Below are positions 8,188 to 18,959 of a stretch of DNA of 64,000 bases, in pieces. Where the stretch lies: positions 1,039,793-1,103,792 of the forward strand of contig MU004194.1 in NCBI GenBank assembly GCA_010093605.1, given 5' to 3'. The notes below the pieces were generated by a model. The model was not told the DNA's origin. It was given only the letters and a program-made list of their open reading frames with translations, and did no database searches. The DNA is from Lophium mytilinum. Lineage: Eukaryota > Ascomycota > Dothideomycetes > Mytilinidiales > Mytilinidiaceae. Numbering within the stretch: position 1 is the stretch's first letter; each line of letters begins with the position of its first letter. Made by a program: the position numbers and the translations under genes.

Positions 8188-10086
8188 ATGACTTCCCCCA
8201 AGAGCGCACACAAATTCGATCCCAACTTCTCCAAACGCGACGCAGAAGATGGCCCTCCAGCCACACCGGCCTCCGAGCTCTTCCCCAGCGGCTGGGCCAC
8301 CACTTTCGGGGACAACCTTCACGCATTCAATCCGTCGCCGTTGGACCTAGGCGCCGCGGGCAGTGAACTCCACCACCGAACTAGCTCGGAACAGTACCAT
8401 GTCACCCATGAAGAAAACACTTCTGATCCTGGAGACCCGATGGACATGACGGACGAGGAAGATTCAGGAATGCTAGCTAGTGGCGAGGACTCTTCTAGCT
8501 ATGACGAGGAGACGACGTCTGCGCTACCGGCACCGGCGGGTGCACAGCACGGCAGTCCCGTTGATGACGGTCTTTGGGCGGCTGGGACGGAGGATCAGCC
8601 TATTGAACTCGATTCTGAAGACGAGTCTGATGGCAACCTTGCCGGCGATGTTGATGAGAATCAGCCTATCGAGATCAATTCTGACGACGATTTTGAAGAG
8701 GGCCAGCCTATTGAACTCGATTCTGCCGACGGGGCTGATGGAAATCCTGCCATCAACATTGATGAGGATCAGCTTATGGAGTTCTATTCTGACGACGACG
8801 ATGCTGACTGGGATCAACCTGAGAAACTGTATTCTGGCCCCGAGTCTGATGAGGAATCTGATGGCGAGTTGGAAGAGGCATCTGAGGGCGACTTGGTTGA
8901 GGAAAATAACGGCGAGTTGGATCAGGAGCCTGATTCATCAACCATGCTCGCCGACGGCACGGCTGCGGCTGTTATGGATTCAGTTGAGGTCCAAGACGCC
9001 GTCGTGCTGGAGACAGATACTCAAGAGGATGTTACTTCCAGCGAAGAAGCTACCAGTGAGCCGGAATCTCTCGCCCTCACTGAGATCCCCGGACCAACCA
9101 CCACCACCCACAAGCCTAAGCAATTCCGGCTCCGCTGCGATATGGGCCAGTGCATCCATATCTTGCGCTGCGGCCATGCAGTAGTCGCCATCGACCCTTC
9201 CGACGGATGGATATGTGGAAAAAATTGCATCAGGAAACAAAACCGGTCCAGCGTCAAGGGAGAGTTTGGTTGCCGTCTATGCCTTCGACTGAACAATGGG
9301 CATGCGGTATCTTGGTATCTCCACCGACTAGACGACCTGCTACTGCCCCGCTACGTCCCGGCGGACGAGCCCAAGAAGATGGCGAAGTACCGGCTGACCG
9401 AGATCGTTTTTCTGGTGAGCGACAGCGATGTCTTCCCGCGAGCCATTCGCGCGCCGCCCAACACAGGCGTGATCCGAACACCGCTGAGTAAGGAGGAGCT
9501 TGCCTTCGACGTTGCTGGCGCTACAGTCATCGCGGCGGATACGCTGAAGAATATCGGCGACATACGCTCAGCCGTCTCAGTAGCTGCGACGAGAGAGCAC
9601 CAGCGATACGAGAAGGCTAAGAAGGCGGCCCGCACATTACAGCCGCGTGTCGACCTCAAAGCCAGAGAAGAACTGATCTCTCAGATCGAGCACTTCAGCA
9701 ACCAGTTGGAGCTCGAAGTTGCTCCTGACAGGCCTGCGGGCTGGGGAGCCAAGATGACGGCGTGCTATATCTTTGAGCTTGTCGAGTATGGGACGAAGCT
9801 GTCGCTGTTTCCGGTAGATGTTGTGATGGCCGCTTGCATCGTCACGGGGTTCGAGAGGCTACAGTTTGAGGTCGCAGGCGTGTTCGCAGGCGCGTCGATC
9901 GTTAAAGTCTGCGAGTTGATGCAATGCAAGGTGGATGAGGTTGAGGCCGCAATGATAGCTCTCAAGGAAGCCTTGTATTGCAGAGCTGTCACCTGGGCTG
10001 GTTATATTCCACGCTCATTCAAGCGGACGACGTCGCAGCAGGAGGTTTTGGTGTGGATTGCTAAGGAGATGTTCCCGAAGGTGTAG
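8188..10086 (+). CDS. Cys/His-module protein, paralog 4, with SIM-like acidic array
   Basis: Single-exon 632-aa protein. Residues 1-300 are acidic and disordered and contain tandem hydrophobic-acidic motifs: PIELDSEDE (138-146), PIEINSDDD (160-168), PIELDSADG (174-182) and the weaker LMEFYSDDDD (196-205). They fit the SUMO-interacting pattern of a short aliphatic strand followed by Ser and acids. The Cys/His module follows: Cys317 and Cys322, Cys328-Gly-His330 (CIHILRCGHAV), Cys343, Cys347 (CGKNC), Cys362, Cys365. Residues about 390-632 look helical and hydrophobic with no recognised domain; a cyclin-like fold is a weak possibility. Most SUMO-targeted ligases pair SIM arrays with a RING finger; here the Cys/His module takes that place, but its spacing is not canonical RING. 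Function inferred at most as SUMO-linked protein interaction. Confidence 0.78.
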   Translation: MTSPKSAHKFDPNFSKRDAEDGPPATPASELFPSGWATTFGDNLHAFNPSPLDLGAAGSELHHRTSSEQYHVTHEENTSDPGDPMDMTDEEDSGMLASGEDSSSYDEETTSALPAPAGAQHGSPVDDGLWAAGTEDQPIELDSEDESDGNLAGDVDENQPIEINSDDDFEEGQPIELDSADGADGNPAINIDEDQLMEFYSDDDDADWDQPEKLYSGPESDEESDGELEEASEGDLVEENNGELDQEPDSSTMLADGTAAAVMDSVEVQDAVVLETDTQEDVTSSEEATSEPESLALTEIPGPTTTTHKPKQFRLRCDMGQCIHILRCGHAVVAIDPSDGWICGKNCIRKQNRSSVKGEFGCRLCLRLNNGHAVSWYLHRLDDLLLPRYVPADEPKKMAKYRLTEIVFLVSDSDVFPRAIRAPPNTGVIRTPLSKEELAFDVAGATVIAADTLKNIGDIRSAVSVAATREHQRYEKAKKAARTLQPRVDLKAREELISQIEHFSNQLELEVAPDRPAGWGAKMTACYIFELVEYGTKLSLFPVDVVMAACIVTGFERLQFEVAGVFAGASIVKVCELMQCKVDEVEAAMIALKEALYCRAVTWAGYIPRSFKRTTSQQEVLVWIAKEMFPKV

Positions 10087-10811
10087 GATAGTGATGTGAA
10101 GTACAGCCTTAAGAAGGAGCACTGATGGCTGAACGGAACGGTCCGAGAAATGTGTGAAATCCAGACGGTGATAGAATCCTTGAATAAGAAGACAATATAT
10201 AAAATCCTCGTCAGTAAAGCAGTCAAGACCCGGGAATCATAGGCAGAGCTCGTTGGCTTGACCCCCCTATGTGAATTGAACTTACCTGAGGCAGCGGCTA
10301 CAGGCACCGGTATCGCCTTGAGACATCCTCGGGTCCCGAAACGTGTTCTACGCGGCAACTTCAAGAATAGCGCTTCGTAAATTGTCCGTAAGGGATAGTG
10401 GTAGGCAGATTAGGAGAAAATGACTGCATGCCATGAGTTGGTAGGTCTTGATGAGACGGCTGCGCATAAGAATATCGTTCTTGAGACAACCCACGCCGTA
10501 CCGATAATTGCAACTTGACACTTCCTAACGACAGCGGGTTGCTAACGGGGAAGGAGAACATGGACCCCGGATGCTAAGGGTTCGTAGAGATATCATGAAT
10601 CAACAGTGTCTACGAAGAAGATTGCGCGAGATGATGCAGAGTCTCAATCACACTGGGAACTACTATACTAATGCACTCGAAAATGTCAGAAGTTCGTGTT
10701 CGTCAACTAGGAGATTAGGAAATGGAAAACGTGATTATATCTTCTAACATCTAGAGCAAGTTGGAGATGAATTTTAGCACTTAACGCATCACCAATAGGT
10801 GTTTCGAAGTA
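10087..10811. other. intergenic, no gene seen
   Basis: A 120-codon minus-strand frame (10002-10364) overlaps the 3' end of paralog 4 and has no recognised features; I regard it as spurious. The remainder holds only short frames. Confidence 0.45.
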
Positions 10812-11036
10812 CTGTAAGTGGCCACAAGCCTGTGCACCATTGTTTGCTATTACTTAGGTGGCCTCATGGAGCTTCAACACTGTAGGCGCTAAATCAAGTT
10901 TCAAGCAGTGCAACTTGAGTTGTGTTCAATTGATTAGCTTCCTGGGAACGCGTCGCTCCTGACAATTACGTCTAGGTTCCAAGATGGCACTTCAGCAGTG
11001 GTATATAGGTGCGCCTAGACTTGAGGTGTAGCACTA
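10812..11036 (+). mobile_element. degenerate MITE copy beside nitrilase 3' end
   Basis: The left end CTGTAAGTGGCCACAAGCCT resembles the family terminal repeat. The right end AGCAGTGGTATATAGGTG, then GCCTAGACTTGAGGTGTAGC, matches the family right end (AGCAGTGGTGTACCAGTG, then GCCCAGACTTGTGGCCTGTC). The 225-base length equals the better copies (216-227). The interior is heavily diverged, indicating an old insertion. It ends six bases before the stop codon of the minus-strand nitrilase, so it probably lies in that gene's 3' untranslated region. Confidence 0.55.
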
Positions 11037-11041
11037 CAAGA

Positions 11042-12388
11042 TCAAGGTGGAGGATTCAGGTCTAGCCCTTCAACGTGGAGCTTAAAGGCATCATTCCTGG
11101 AGTAAGACCCCGCAACGTCAAGGTCCAGTCGGCCACGCTCACAGTCTTCGAAGTCTGCCTCGACAACCAAAAGCTTGCCATCGGTGACTTCCCAGAGTGG
11201 GCCAGCGAGTACCTCACCCAGTGGTGACACGATACACGACCCACCTCTACAAAGGAACTCTTCATCGTCTGTACTAGCGCCGTAGCTTTTCGAAGAGATC
11301 GAACCCGTGGGACTGGCTTTAGGAAGAGGCCATGATATTTGATGATGTTCGGCAGTCTCCGTGATGATCGACTTTCTCCTACCTAGTGGCCCTCCATCAC
11401 CCTCTTCATCAAATACCGATGGCGGATGGCTGGTTTGAACACCGTTCTCCTTTGGAGAGACCGAATCGTCTTGTTCTTCGGCATCCTTCTCGACGATTGG
11501 CCAACAAATTTCATGCTTATCCTCCGTGAAAGTGACTGTAGATCGTCTTCGACGGTGTGATGGGAGGACCTCGGTGCTTCGAGGTGGTTCGTTTTTGTGT
11601 GGAGTGGCAGTGGTCCCTTGGACCCACGGTGGTAGATGCTTCCTCTTAACACATTGATTAGCACTTAGCACGAATGCCCTGCTCTCGCATCCCACCGTCT
11701 GCATGAGTGGTAACCAGGTATCCCGCGCGTCGGCTGTTGGTGCCAGATACAGATTGACATTTTGTGAATAGAGACTATGTCGGAGGAGTGGCATGTAGTT
11801 CTCCCAACAGATTGCAGCAGCCAGCGTCAACTTGACTCCCTGGATTGTTGTTGTGACGGCGCGTAGAGTACTCGGGCTTCCCTGTGCCCAGATCAACCTT
11901 TCAGATCCTGTTGGCATGACCTTCCTCCTCTTTCCGAGCACTCCGTAACGTGGACACACGTATACAACGCCGCAGTATAGGCTGCCTCCTGCTTTCTCGA
12001 CGAGACCAGTGACGATGAAGACGCCGGTCTCTCGGGCTATCCTTTCCAGCTCTTCCCGGGTCCCATCTCCCCTATATTTTGTGTCCTTCGCTACGGGAAG
12101 CTTCTTGTCTACCCAATCGTCTCCAGCGCCGACTGGTGTGTCTCCGAGATCGACTGCAGCATGGAAGTATTGGAGGAATTGTTCGCGTCCGATGGGGTCT
12201 CTAGCTCCCACTGAAGCACCGAAGCTGCAGGTTCGCGGGTATCCGCCGAGGTAGGCTTCGGGAAATAGGACCAGATGGACGCCGGATTGTGATGCTGAGC
12301 GCGTTGTCTCTTCAAGAGCGTGGAGAGTGTCGACGGTAGAGGACAGAGTTCGGGCTTGGGCTACTGCGAGTTTCAATTTTTGAGGCAT
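11042..12388 (-). CDS. nitrilase (C-N hydrolase) with internal disordered insert
   Basis: 448-aa enzyme of the nitrilase branch of the carbon-nitrogen hydrolases, which convert nitriles to acid plus ammonia; the true substrate is unknown. The catalytic triad is visible: Glu44 in [12 protein letters not shown], Lys156 in [13 protein letters not shown], Cys194 in [13 protein letters not shown]. The family C-terminal block [14 protein letters not shown] and [14 protein letters not shown] is intact. Between [14 protein letters not shown] and FLCRGGS lies an extra stretch of about 115 residues (about 258-378) that ordinary nitrilases lack. It is charged, Ser/Pro/Glu-rich, and contains a duplicated motif: [19 protein letters not shown] and [18 protein letters not shown]. 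Both copies begin with a basophilic kinase-type RRxS/RRKS site. Start chosen at the first ATG; the frame upstream has none. Confidence 0.9.
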   Translation of the reverse strand: MPQKLKLAVAQARTLSSTVDTLHALEETTRSASQSGVHLVLFPEAYLGGYPRTCSFGASVGARDPIGREQFLQYFHAAVDLGDTPVGAGDDWVDKKLPVAKDTKYRGDGTREELERIARETGVFIVTGLVEKAGGSLYCGVVYVCPRYGVLGKRRKVMPTGSERLIWAQGSPSTLRAVTTTIQGVKLTLAAAICWENYMPLLRHSLYSQNVNLYLAPTADARDTWLPLMQTVGCESRAFVLSANQCVKRKHLPPWVQGTTATPHKNEPPRSTEVLPSHRRRRSTVTFTEDKHEICWPIVEKDAEEQDDSVSPKENGVQTSHPPSVFDEEGDGGPLGRRKSIITETAEHHQISWPLPKASPTGSISSKSYGASTDDEEFLCRGGSCIVSPLGEVLAGPLWEVTDGKLLVVEADFEDCERGRLDLDVAGSYSRNDAFKLHVEGLDLNPPP

Positions 12389-13005
12389 TGTATCGTCAGA
12401 GTGATGCAAACTATCAGCTGAGTCTGGATAATGGTAAGGTTGAGAAGTACGAGCTTCCGCTGATTGATGAAGAGACGGGTGAGTGAACGATTGAGTGCGG
12501 GGACAGCTTTGTCACTCTACCCTCACCAGTCGCAATCGGGGTGCCAATATATCCACTAACTCACCAACCGCCATACCCGCACACAAGACTGGAAAGGAAG
12601 CTCTGTGAGCTGAGGGTATGCACATAGCTCACGAGGTTGAACTGCAATGCCTCGAAGGTTGATTCCGCCTTGCTAAAAGTAGGGAGGAGCTAGCCCAAAA
12701 CTGTCTACTGTTTCCGAGGCTTCTTTGACGCTTCAAGCTTCATTCCCCATTCGTCCCGTAACCTTGGTCGTTTATTCATGGTCCGCACCCTGGTCTCGTA
12801 TATGAGTGTCATATGATTCTGCAAAGAGTGTGTCTAGAGGATGGCGTGGATGGCTAGAGTGACGCTATAGTACTGCGCCTCCACATTCCTTGTCTGCAGC
12901 GGGAACACAAGACAGGTGCCAGTATAAGAGAAGCCAGAATCCGAGGCGATTTGCTTGCAGTAAGAGGCCTCTTGCGACCGAAGATTCTTGTCATCTAGAA
13001 TTACA
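12389..13005. other. divergent intergenic promoter region
   Basis: About 620 bases between the minus-strand nitrilase and the plus-strand gene at 13006, so it must hold both promoters. I saw no clear TATA box or repeated operator. Confidence 0.45.
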
Positions 13006-13695
13006 ATGGCTGGCAAGGGCGAGTATGTAGATGTCACCAAGCAGACCGAGGACTATGTCGACGTCACAACGGCACCACCGGCATATAATGAGCCTAGTGA
13101 AGCGGAAGGGTCGACTTCTGAGAGCAGGGCCTATATTGACGCTTTGAAAGCAGATGCCAAAGGGAAGGAACATGGGTAGGTGGTCCGGCTGAGAAGGAAC
13201 AGGCGTTCACAGTTATTTTACTGTTTCATCTCGCTAACCTCACTATTCCTCAGGCAAACTCTAAGAGAATCATCGAAAGAAAGCTCGTCGAAAGCTGAAC
13301 TATCAATCGCCGAAGAAGTAGCATTAGACATCCGCTCCCTAGACGTCGGCGACCCGAATGAGTCCATTTCAGTGCCCATGATTTTGTCCACCGAGAAGCG
13401 CTCTTTTAAGTCTTTCATCAAGGGAAGAAGCGGCGAAATTTCTCAGCAAGTCATTGTGCGAAAGATGACGCGAGAACATTACAAGAAGTTCTATGCCAAA
13501 GATAAGAACGGTAATTACATCGGCACCGAGAAGGCAGCTCCGGACGCTGGACTGGTATTCGTGCCGTCCAAAAGCACATCGGAGGATATCTTGGAGCAAG
13601 TGAAGAAGGTTGCGTTTGGGAAGGAGCATTATATTGATGGCTTTGGGGGTGCTTACGGTTATGGAGGAGCCGGAGGTGCGTACGCGGCTATGTAG
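13006..13695 (+). CDS. two-exon hypothetical protein
   Basis: 203-aa protein encoded by 13006-13175 and 13254-13695. The 78-base intron starts GTAGGT and ends TTCCTCAG; joining restores the frame (GG+G, then QTLRESSKESS). The N-terminus has a tandem YVDVTKQTEDYVDVT motif followed by a PPAY motif (APPAYN), which could bind WW domains. The middle has an alpha/beta-like region (SFKSFIKGRSGEISQQVIVR), and the C-terminus is Gly/Tyr/Ala-rich (GGAYGYGGAGGAYAAM). No signal peptide or membrane segment. I do not recognise the family. It is divergent from the nitrilase and could share its promoter region. Confidence 0.68.
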
Positions 13696-16586
13696 ACTCC
13701 GGGCGAATAGTGAATATGTTTCTAAACGCCGTCTCAGATGCTTGAATTCGCTGGGCTACTATGATTCTCATCCCGAATGGAACGATAGTCTGTTAGCGGA
13801 TATAAGAGCGTTCAAGACGCCTATTATCCAACGGGACGCCTCGAGAAGACCCTGCTGGCGCAACATGCCCCAACTCCAGGGCCCATTCATCGAGCGTCCT
13901 ATCCTATAGTTTCATCAGCTTCATTGGCGTCACCAGAAACATGACTGTCGTGTCCCCTTTCCACTCTCGTGCTTTCGGCGCCATACTTGTTTGTCCTTGG
14001 CCTCAACAGTATTGCGATACTGCCTCCTCTGATGATCAAGAAACGCCACAAATGTGTTTCATTGAGCCTTGAGTTTTCAATGTAGCTAAGTAGTCATAGC
14101 TCACTGCCCGCCAGGTTTATTGTGGATAAGGTGTCGCATGACAGAGACCATAGTCCGTTGTGAAATCGCCATCCCTTCAATAACCCCAAGCCCACTCAGT
14201 CTCCTCAGACTAGCGGGCCTTACTTCTTGGAGGAGACGTCTATTTTCATGCATGTAGACTAGAGAAGATATCTGTTACGCAGGACGGACAATGGTAGGTA
14301 GCAATCGGTAGCTTTCAGAAGCCCCATCCATTTATTTTATATGAGGTTCTCACGTATAGGAAGCAGCTACAACCGCTTCTTTCTCTATTCTCTAGCTTTC
14401 TCATACATTTTTGGGCACACCATAAGTCTAAATTGTAGACGGGCTGAGCCCGCGGACGGCTGACGGCAGTGATGGCTCAATTTAAGACCTACCTCTGCGC
14501 TTTTCGCAGGCTCGCACGATATCAGCCACCGCCGTCTTGAGGATCCGAACGATCAATTGGTGGCGTCCATTTGATTTTGTTCAGAGAGACGATTCTTTTG
14601 TGTAACGATTGCCGAAAAGGAATCATGGAGATAATCAGTTGCGAGTAGTGCCTCGTCGCAGTATATCTGAAACCCCTCTTGAGTTGACCGGTGAAGCATG
14701 GGTCTCGTATTCGGTCCACGTACTGTCCCATTTACACCTACAGAGAGGCGACACTCTGCGGGACATCAAGATGGAGGTCCACGATAGATATTCTCCTGTT
14801 GCTCCTATTATTACGCCGAAGTGACCGGCACAACTTGCACCCCCACGCGCCTAACAGAGCCCATGCAGCCGACATAGACCTTCACCGGCTTCTAGAAACA
14901 ACGGATGGCGTTTTGCGTGGAGCGGCACGCAACGGACTCGAACCCCTGGTGAGGAAGAGTGCGGCAGATCAGCAGATGCCCCTGGCGTGGCACTGTGCAT
15001 CGCGGGGCGCTCCGAAAAACGTGTCTCGGATCCCCCCCCAAACCTCACCGTAGCCAGCCACCACCTCAACCACCTTCCCAAGTCATCTCCGTTCACACCA
15101 CGCTTGAGCTCACCGCACCGAAGTTGAAGCGAGTTTTCAATAGATGAAGACGGCAGACGCGGCGCCATCTATCTCTCGCCTCCGGCACTTGTCTGATCTT
15201 CTACATATGGAACACTTCAGGCAGCTAACATAGCCGCGCCGCTATCATATATCTGGATTCAACGCCGCCTGTAGCTCCTCTCTAGGGCTGCCACAATGCA
15301 TAAGGCGAAGAGCCATGATGATTTAGATCAGCCACGAGCCGGAGCTGGTGGCCCAGTGCGTCGTGGACGCTTTCTCTAGCACGGCTCGCAGAATCACAGA
15401 CCTCAACCCTCGAAAAGGGCCTCCTAAGCTGTGCCCCTAGCACGCCACCTTACCTTCTTCTTCAGCCATCTCAAGCTTCGGCGTGGGAGAGTGCTTCAAG
15501 AGAGGCGCGAATGTCTTCCGGCACCTGGACATTCGCGAGACCACCGGCGCCGAAGAGGCATGGCGGCCTCCACTCGAATAATACGTCAACGCATTGCGGA
15601 GCCAGTTCAAATATGATGTCGACCGCTTTCTTCCCCGACATTCCGTAACAGCCAAGACCGTTGAAGAGTCGATTCACAGAGCTCTCAGAGGGACTCGACC
15701 GGCCCTTATGTATTGGCAAGACGAAAGGCTTCTCCCCACCAATCCGACGACGCTCTCTCGGCCTCGGTATGTTCGCAGCTCGCCCGCGTGGCAAGAAGGG
15801 CGCTGCCTTCGAAACTGTCCTGTGTGCATGGCACGCGCCATGCCGCTGACAGGCGTGCGACAATGCTCGTGGCGAAGGGCCGTCGAACGGCTTCTGTGCT
15901 TCTTCGGGACGCAGAGAAGCGACTCTGCAGCCCGCCATGCCGTCTTGGCCCTTTCTCCCCGCATTCGCCCGGCCTATTCTTGTTACTACTGTCTGAGGCC
16001 ACGCTGATCACTAGCATCGCTCAGACGTCCAGTGCTGCCCCTGCAGCCGGATTTCTACTCTCCAGTGCCATTGATTGGCGCTGTCCGCTAAAATCCACTC
16101 CGTGTTACGCCTTCTATCGCGTGAACCACGGCCTCACCTCGTTTGGGCCTGCTCGGGCGGGATGATCACGGAGACTTTTCCAGACTGGGTTGGTGCCGTG
16201 AAGGCGAACGGTAAGAGCAGAATCGATAGCACCCTAAGCCCTAGATGCACTCAACCGTTGCTATAGTATGAGGGGTAGGGAGTTCATCGAAACCTTCTAG
16301 AGAAGACCGTGCCTCACCATTCCCCAAGTGCCTGGGACTATCTGCACATCGCGGTCACAGACCTCACCTTATCCACGCGGGTGGAGGCAGACGTGGCCTG
16401 GGGCCGGGCCTTTGAGACTGGTGGATATATCTTGACCCCAGCCCCCCTAGACTCGGGTAGTAGGAAATACGAAGACCAGCTCTCTGCTGCAAAGCACATG
16501 CCATCTGCATTATCAATATACCCCCCCATCTTGTTATCCTAAAGCCATCCTTGAAGCTTTCGTTTCTTTCCTCTCCCTGACCCACC
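13696..16586. other. long intergenic region, no supported gene
   Basis: About 2.9 kb. The 15.4-16.2 kb part is GC-rich, with several overlapping frames of 60-155 codons on both strands and in most phases; none carries a family motif or credible exon partners, so I take them as compositional. The final 500 bases form the upstream region of the PTH11-like gene. Confidence 0.45.
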
Positions 16587-18094
16587 ATGCCTGGAGGCAT
16601 CCACACTCCCCTCTCGGTCCTCCTGGCCTGGCCCAAACCCAACTTTGTGGATCCTGTGACAAGAAACTGGACGATTCCCGCCATTTTGATAGTCGCTTTG
16701 TCAATAACGACCCTTGTATTGGGTGCTCGCTTTTGGGCAAGATTCGTCATCCAGAAGAATGCAGGACTTGACGATTGGTTAATCATTGCTGCTCTGGTCA
16801 GTCCAAATGAGCTGCACTCTCTACTTGAATACACACTGACCTCTTAGCCTGGTGTATATGGACTCACTATTACTTCTTGTCTCGGTAAGGTGGACGCAGT
16901 GAACGCGACGTAGCCCATCGCTGACCAGATCATGCAGGCGCAAGAATACTTGGGTTCCAGGTTCATTCATGGGATCACACACCAGAGCTTGCTGTGACAA
17001 GCCGTAAGGTAGGACGCAGATACGAAACTCGATATTCCCGTGCTTACAGCGCTGCAGGCAGTCGTGGCAATCGAACTGCTCTACATTTTTGCAGTTTTCC
17101 CGACGAAGATCTCCATTCTGTTCTTTTATCGACGAATGGCAGTTGGCAGCATATCCAAGAACTTCATTCTCTTGGTATGGGCCAGCATTGCCTTCGTCAT
17201 TGCATATGCCGTTGTCTTTTTAATCGTCCTGCCCCTCACATGTACTCCCGTCAATGCCTTTTGGGATCAATTCGATTTCAGCCCCGGGGGATGGCCAGCG
17301 ACGCACGAATTCCACTGCCATCCGGAGTACAAATCGCTCTTTGCTGCATCTAGCATTAGCATGGTTCAAGACATCATAGCCGCCGTTATGCCCATCATGC
17401 TCCTCTGGAACCTCCAGCTTCCTCGTCGCCAGAAATTTGCGATCTACGGTATCTTTGCCCTCGGCTTGCTGTAAACTACACCCATATCACCCTCCATCCG
17501 TTCAATTATGCTAATAAAAGCACCAGAACCACAATCTGCGGCGCAATGCGCATTTACTACGTACACTTCGTCTACTTCGAGACCTACGACATCTCCTGGG
17601 AATGTCTTCCAGGTTGGCTCTGGAGCTGCATCGAAGTCGATCTCGCCGTCATCTGCGCATCGGCCCCGGCCCTCAAGGTCTTCTTCCGGCGCTACCTCAA
17701 CATGTCCTCGCGCAGCGGCCGTAGCGGCCACAGCATGGGGTATATCCAGAACCTCGACCGGCCGTCGGAAAACTCCCGTTCTCGCAACTGGAGTAACCAA
17801 CTCCACTCCGCGTCATCACCGCTGCCGCCCGATGGTATCAAGGTGTCGACCGGCATGGATGTTACGATCGAGGATCGAGGGGATAGCACGTCGGATTTGG
17901 AGGCTGGCTCGACGAGGAGTAGCAAGGAGCTTACGAGTTTGCCGAATGTTGGCCATAGCAAGGCGCTGCCCAGTACGCCGAGGGACTCGAGACTGCAGAC
18001 CGGGTCGAAGACGACGGTATTTGCGGCGTTTGGACCGAAAGATATGGGTGATGGGGAGTGGCAGGAGAGGGCTGGGAGGGGGTGGCGGCGGTAA
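16587..18094 (+). CDS. PTH11/SAT4-type rhodopsin-domain integral membrane protein
   Basis: 433-aa fungal-specific multi-pass protein of the rhodopsin-domain (SAT4/PTH11-like) family, whose members include putative plasma-membrane receptors. Five exons keep frame: 16587-16796, 16848-16884, 16938-17003, 17050-17470 and about 17527-18094 (an acceptor at 17521 also fits). Segments in order: TM with ILIVALSITTLVLGARFWARF, family motif AGLDDWLIIAAL, the loop motif LGFQVHSWDHTPEL, TM with IELLYIFAVFPTKISILFFYRR, TM with FVIAYAVVFLIVLPLTC, the extracellular Cys/Trp-containing CTPVNAFWDQF, TM around MVQDIIAAVMPIMLLWNL, a TM through IFALGLL, and TM with WSCIEVDLAVICASAPALK. The last 150 residues form a Ser-rich cytoplasmic tail. 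All expected family signatures are present. The ligand is unknown. Confidence 0.85.
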
Positions 18095-18959
18095 CGGACT
18101 TCCCTTTTTTACTGCGATTTAAAAAACATCGATGATATCTAATTAAGCTGCCAAATGAAACAATTATTGTATACCTTCTGGTCGAAGCTTGTGTCAACGC
18201 TCATGCTCGGCTAGCGGTATAGTTGGACCTGTTCAGAGACGCGGTCTTCTATATTATCCCGTATTCCACGACTGTATTCCATATATCATCATACGTGCTT
18301 GATCGCTACTAAGTACTGCATTTGGCGGGTTCCCCTCAATAGGAAGGAGCTGTCCACGAGTAGGTACTCCTAAAGCCCCCCCGCCCCCCACTCCCTCCCT
18401 AGATTACACGGTTACAAAGGGCACAATCTCTTCGGGCTTGTTTTGTACACTTGTGAAGCACTATCTAAAGTCCTCCAAAAGACCATTAAACACTTCGACC
18501 CCTATAATTTTGGCAAATCCGACAGTTCTCTCGACAACCCCAGACGATGTCGCACTGAGAAACGTCGAATAGCTCTGGCGTTTGAAGTCTAGTCCAGACT
18601 GCTTCCAAGAATTCCGAGATTCACACAATACATTTGTCTGTCGACATTTGGTGATGAGCGTCCATTGAGCCCACAATCGACGAGAGAAATACCTAGCAAT
18701 GGGGCCAATAATCTGCTATGGAGTGGGGTAACACGGTGCCCTACCTAATTGGGTGGCCTACAAGCTAGACCTAACAGGGTCGCTACGTAGCTGTTTATAG
18801 TTTCGTCTTATCGATTAAACGGTAGCACAACTCACATCAGCTCAGCTTCAGCTCCTGAGCTCTCCCGTAACACCAGCCTGCCCAACACTTGCAGCTTCAT
18901 CAAACATTCACGGCAGAGTTTGTCCAATCATCCTCCAATTGCAACCACGCCCATCCACC
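18095..18959. other. intergenic, no gene seen
   Basis: About 860 bases with short frames only and a C-rich run near 18378-18395. It contains the 3' flank of the membrane protein and the promoter of the next gene. Confidence 0.5.

Noticed and set aside
14841-14950. tRNA-like B box (GGGTTCGAGTCC on the minus strand) near 14937
   Set aside because: The T-stem pairs badly and no A-box or cloverleaf can be built from the sequence around it.
15437-16165. Many overlapping frames of 60-155 codons on both strands
   Set aside because: GC-rich composition keeps all phases open; no motif, no splice-compatible partner and no single favoured frame.
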